A DNA stretch of 9,216 bases from an uncultured Spirochaetia bacterium (GTDB taxonomy: Bacteria > Spirochaetota > UBA6919). Made by a program: the position numbers and the translations under genes. Below the pieces are notes generated by a model that saw only the letters and a program-made list of their open reading frames with translations, ran no database searches and was not told the origin of the DNA. The stretch lies in the NCBI GenBank assembly GCA_913053665.1, contig CAJXGR010000108.1, positions 1 through 9,216 of the forward strand, written 5' to 3'. This document shows positions 7,701 through 9,216 of this stretch, piece after piece (the stretch's first letter is position 1; every line of letters begins with the position of its first letter).

Positions 7701-7960
7701 TTAAATATCCCTTCTTTATGTTCAAAAGCAATGATGAGGGCATCATCCTCAGTGAATCGCTTTCTGAAGTCATCATACTCCGTGACAATGGAACTGCCTT
7801 CATTGAACCACACACGATCAGAGGTGTTTAGCCTGAGAAAACCCATTCCAAGGCTCATCAAGGCAACGAAGACGATGGTTCCAGCTATAACAGGCCAACG
7901 AAAGCGGTATATCCACTCGGCGTAGCGTTCTGTACGTTTAGAATTGCTATTTTCGGTCAT
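4733..7960 (-). CDS. RND-superfamily (MMPL/COG1033-type) transporter with enlarged first loop
   Basis: Encodes 1075 residues; GGAGAG (7971-7966) is 5 bases before the ATG. Layout is the classic duplicated RND plan: TM1 (22-42), large extracytoplasmic loop 1 (43-517), TM2-6 (about 518-668), TM7 (698-716), loop 2 (717-900), TM8-12 (about 902-1054). TM4 contains AIGIADSIHLL (Asp585) and TM10 ALGIVVDDTIHF (Asp970, Asp971), the acidic residues of proton relay in this superfamily, so a proton-driven exporter of lipids or hydrophobic compounds in the inner membrane is expected. Relatives I know of are usually near 750-850 residues. The excess lies in loop 1, about residues 155-430, made of degenerate repeats; flanking family-like parts are FTEDDALIIAFE (69-80) and FISADGKTAQI (447-457). 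No membrane fusion protein or outer-membrane factor gene is adjacent. A putative AraC operator lies upstream at 8050-8086. Confidence 0.95.
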   Translation of the reverse strand: MTENSNSKRTERYAEWIYRFRWPVIAGTIVFVALMSLGMGFLRLNTSDRVWFNEGSSIVTEYDDFRKRFTEDDALIIAFEHKEGIFNNDTLLMIQGLSDQFWKTKYVTRVDSITNYSHTYVYTDAEGEHLDVKDLIEAKRPTHQELKALFSEYMSDQNISTRRNNLLIDLLSDHFPYTREEWSKYLKAVHGPPLTKEEMVDLTAETLLARLPLSRQEFASFVKGHITKDPLIVKKLMDKFFPTVKEVKGFLLDNGVEEPTKALELAQKIIQKKMGLNRLVSPYLPKKTLDDSFKQRVLMWVFPQISKKQTAGEVVSELRYFLDKLPPNKKELAEMISPYISGNNPSNILVEALQASFPRYRTREKLKGWLISSKLSREDLLEMTTEVFLQKLPLARKEVKQFIKRHVGVQDLEPLRGALGKMLFYSKDELKEKEKIALNEKLVKDRFISADGKTAQILITPKLSDKAQVQGLDFLTRIKSILKKEKARQAKLGYQYKFHVAGLVEMTAAFNEIMEKDMIMYPIMFLFIFLALFYLFRSVWGMLIPILIVVFSIFVTMGITGFVGYELSMISFMSVQVLLAIGIADSIHLLSVFYRELHHGKTRKESMVISLKMNLLPCLLTSVTTSVGFISLLTSVSPPIRVLGVMVAIGSLFAFVITITLLPALISVLPFSRKTTHHKERSLKWTRGLGHFVIGYRKPILISLTAMTLIFGYFISEIKTDNNPMDYISKGNTYRNAMEFIDEKIKGINLMEISIDTKKPDGIKDPEFLKKLSRFQDYLMKEPTFKVTHTNSISDIIKTLNKQLNQNDPDYYKIPNDRKVLAENLFMYTQSVPFGRDLNNQINVDQSAIRLTIRRANTGTSESYEVIQVMKAYLNKNMKDYEVHITGRNTVFTYTDPLILKNMLMGLAIAILAITLILIFTFRSVKIGLLSLIPNVTPLLLMFGLIGLTGTTLDIGMSMVAMIALGIVVDDTIHFMSKYLRAERMGKSIVESIYQVFHDVGSAIIFTSVVLSVGFGIFVFSDFQYSVRFGVAIAFTMIVALVFDLLFLPALLLLKADKSTFKAEKEQAESLYAAD
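6668..7543 (-). other. repeat insertion in loop 1 of the RND transporter
   Basis: Residues 140-431 hold at least four copies of a degenerate helical unit with the pattern 'lPxxrxElxxfi..hi....(l/v)xxl...FPxtrEexkxwL'. They begin near 140 (RPTHQELKALF), 211 (LPLSRQEFASFV), 325 (LPPNKKELAEMI) and 391 (LPLARKEVKQFI). The best match is between 141-230 and 327-411, including LTKEEMVDLTAETLLARLPL against LSREDLLEMTTEVFLQKLPL. The residues are mostly charged and helix-forming, with no membrane segment, so the block should project into the periplasm. Confidence 0.75.
6711..6746. repeat. perfect 36-bp palindrome inside the RND coding sequence
   Basis: The left arm CCACGTAGGGGTTCAAGA (6711-6728) is followed directly by its exact reverse complement (6729-6746), centred on AGATCT. 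Pairing stops at both ends (A6710, C6747). In RNA it would form a stem of about 16 pairs with a 4-base GATC loop. It encodes residues 405-417 (RHVGVQDLEPLRG) in frame. GTAGGGG...CCCCTAC palindromes occur, as I recall, as dispersed small elements in several bacterial genomes; I cannot verify that here. Confidence 0.9.
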
Positions 7961-8049
7961 TTATACTCTCCAACGAATCTTTAGTGATCATTTACACTAT
8001 CAAGTTGTTTATCTGAATAAATTAAGGCTTTTCACAAAAGCATGTTAGG

Positions 8050-8086
8050 AGTAAACGGATTTTTCCTATGAGAAAACGGATTCTTT
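8050..8086. promoter_or_regulatory. putative AraC-type operator, RND transporter promoter
   Basis: ACGGATT cores in direct repeat at 8055-8061 and 8076-8082 are exactly 21 bp apart, in the 181-base gap between regulator B and the transporter. The element is 27/33 identical to the one before the LRR lipoprotein gene and in the same orientation to its target. The near edge is 89 bases upstream of the ATG at 7960. A TAATTT (8024-8019 on the minus strand) could serve as the -10. The match and spacing are direct observations; recognition by regulator A or B is inferred. Confidence 0.62.
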
Positions 8087-8141
8087 AGTCATAGCAGATA
8101 ATTAAAACGATGGGGGTAAGTGGAGAAATGGTTAGGACAAG

Positions 8142-9122
8142 TTAATTTATTAGAGAACTGGGAGTTCTACCAAAACGTTTCTTGAACTCTGAGCAGAAGT
8201 GACTCGGATCATTATAACCCACCCCATAGAGGACTTCTGTGACATTCATTTTGCCTTCCTCAAGGAGCCTGTGAGCCTTTGCCATACGTTGTTCTCTGAG
8301 ATAGCCAAAGACTGTGTTGCCCATGACCTCCCGAAAGCCTTTCTTGAGCTTGAAATCGTTGAGACCCACTTGTTTGGACAGTTCTAACAGACTGGGGGGA
8401 TTCTCCATATTGTCCATCAGGAGATCTTTGGCATAATGGATTTTCTCGATGTCCCTATGGGCTAACGGTTTCGGTCTGTTTGAATTAAGCTCATGAGAAT
8501 TGAGTTGATCCAGGCGAAGGGCCAGGAGTTCAAGAGCTTTACTTTCCAGATAGATCTGTCTTAAAGGGCCTTGAAGGGGACAACTTATGATCTGCTGGAT
8601 GGCAAATTGAATCGCTGGAGTGATAGCCCCTTCGTGGCAGTAGATTTCATCTTGAGGCCCATTCAGAGCATTGATCAAGCCCTCAAGCATAAGACCGGGA
8701 TTGTCTTCTACAAATGAATAAATAAGTGCAGGCTGGACTAGAAGGCTGGCAATAAGGATAGGACGGTTGGCGGGCACTTCAATGGTGAACCCGGGTCTTG
8801 CCAATACCAGACCGCTTACGCCGGATCTAGCAGTACATCTTTCTTGAGTGCCAGGTATAAAAACCTCCATTTTTCCTGACAAAAGGAAACTGAGTTCAAG
8901 AAGGTCATTGTGTTTGACATTGTACATAAAGCTTTGAGTGGGTCTTTGATTTATCAGTCCAATAGATAAGCCGTCACGAATCTGAATAGTCCGTGTCTCA
9001 CCTTTCCCCAGACTCTTAGGAATCTGAGCGACTGTTTCAAAGGGGTTGGACTGGATTATCTCAGGCTCTTCCTCAACCCAACGAGAGTTTTGGGCTTTAT
9101 AAATGATGTTCTTAATTTCCAT
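8142..9122 (-). CDS. AraC-family transcriptional regulator B (PchR-like)
   Basis: Encodes 326 residues; GGAAGG (9137-9132) lies 9 bases before the ATG. The build matches regulator A: N-terminal sensing domain with the shared opening (WVEEEPEI, NPFET, IQIRDG), the PchR-type signature at 177-201 (QIISCPLQGPLRQIYLESKA, then LELLAL), and a C-terminal double HTH (224-322). HTH1 is the same as in A across GLNDFKLKKGFREV (253-266), whereas the HTH2 recognition part differs (YNDPSHFCSEFKKR against YQNPGYFAAEFKKQ). The N-terminal domains have diverged much more, which suggests different ligands with overlapping DNA targets. The transporter gene follows 181 bases downstream on the same strand, and regulator B is its most likely controller. 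No terminator hairpin is visible after the stop. Confidence 0.95.
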   Translation of the reverse strand: MEIKNIIYKAQNSRWVEEEPEIIQSNPFETVAQIPKSLGKGETRTIQIRDGLSIGLINQRPTQSFMYNVKHNDLLELSFLLSGKMEVFIPGTQERCTARSGVSGLVLARPGFTIEVPANRPILIASLLVQPALIYSFVEDNPGLMLEGLINALNGPQDEIYCHEGAITPAIQFAIQQIISCPLQGPLRQIYLESKALELLALRLDQLNSHELNSNRPKPLAHRDIEKIHYAKDLLMDNMENPPSLLELSKQVGLNDFKLKKGFREVMGNTVFGYLREQRMAKAHRLLEEGKMNVTEVLYGVGYNDPSHFCSEFKKRFGRTPSSLIN

Positions 9123-9188
9123 AATCTAAGACCTTCCAAAAGTTAAAACATATATACTAAGTTAACGTGAGTTCGACTTGTAAAATGC

Positions 9189-9212
9189 CACGGAGACACT
9201 GAGTCACAGAGA
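9189..9212. repeat. octamer tandem repeat, intergenic, at window edge
   Basis: Three imperfect 8-base units, CACGGAGA, CACTGAGT and CACAGAGA, run head to tail (consensus CACNGAGA). Similar 'CACGGAGACACAGAG' strings are, to my recollection, recurrent intergenic repeats in many bacterial genomes. The array may continue beyond the window. The rest of 9123-9216 holds only the upstream region of regulator B. Confidence 0.6.
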
Positions 9213-9216
9213 AAAT

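Overview
The window looks like chromosomal DNA of a moderately AT-rich Gram-negative bacterium. The evidence is three lipoprotein-type signal peptides, one probable Sec-secreted periplasmic enzyme, an RND transporter with large extracytoplasmic loops, and AraC-type activators of the PchR style. No rRNA, tRNA, CRISPR, transposase or phage gene is visible. I cannot assign a phylum from sequence alone. A marine or sediment delta-proteobacterium-like host is a guess, partly from the dispersed-repeat style at the right edge.

Layout, left to right. (1) A lone rightward gene (186-875) encodes a lipoprotein of unknown role. (2) Convergent to it, everything else reads leftward. Gene order in the direction of transcription is: AraC regulator B (9122-8142), a 181-bp promoter region, a 1075-residue RND transporter (7960-4733), AraC regulator A (4589-3609), a 133-bp promoter region, a leucine-rich-repeat lipoprotein (3475-2798), a TlpA-type thioredoxin lipoprotein (2737-2123), and a secreted metallo-beta-lactamase-fold hydrolase (1971-970). 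No gene-free stretch exceeds 200 bases.

How the parts fit. The two regulators are paralogues of equal length (326 residues), with about two thirds identity in the DNA-binding domain and an identical first recognition helix. Each lies directly upstream of a target unit, and both target promoters carry the same composite element: two CGGATT cores in direct repeat, exactly 21 bp apart (8056/8077 and 3523/3544). This is the geometry expected for AraC-family half-sites on one face of the helix. I infer two duplicated regulator-operator-target modules forming one regulon, controlling a transporter and a set of cell-envelope proteins (LRR lipoprotein, thiol oxidoreductase, metallohydrolase). The signal sensed is unknown. 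The PchR-like architecture suggests a small molecule.

Other notable items are a roughly 275-residue insertion of degenerate helical repeats in the first extracytoplasmic loop of the RND protein, a perfect 36-bp palindrome inside that insertion's coding sequence, seven exact 24-residue LRR units, and an octamer-type tandem repeat at the right edge.
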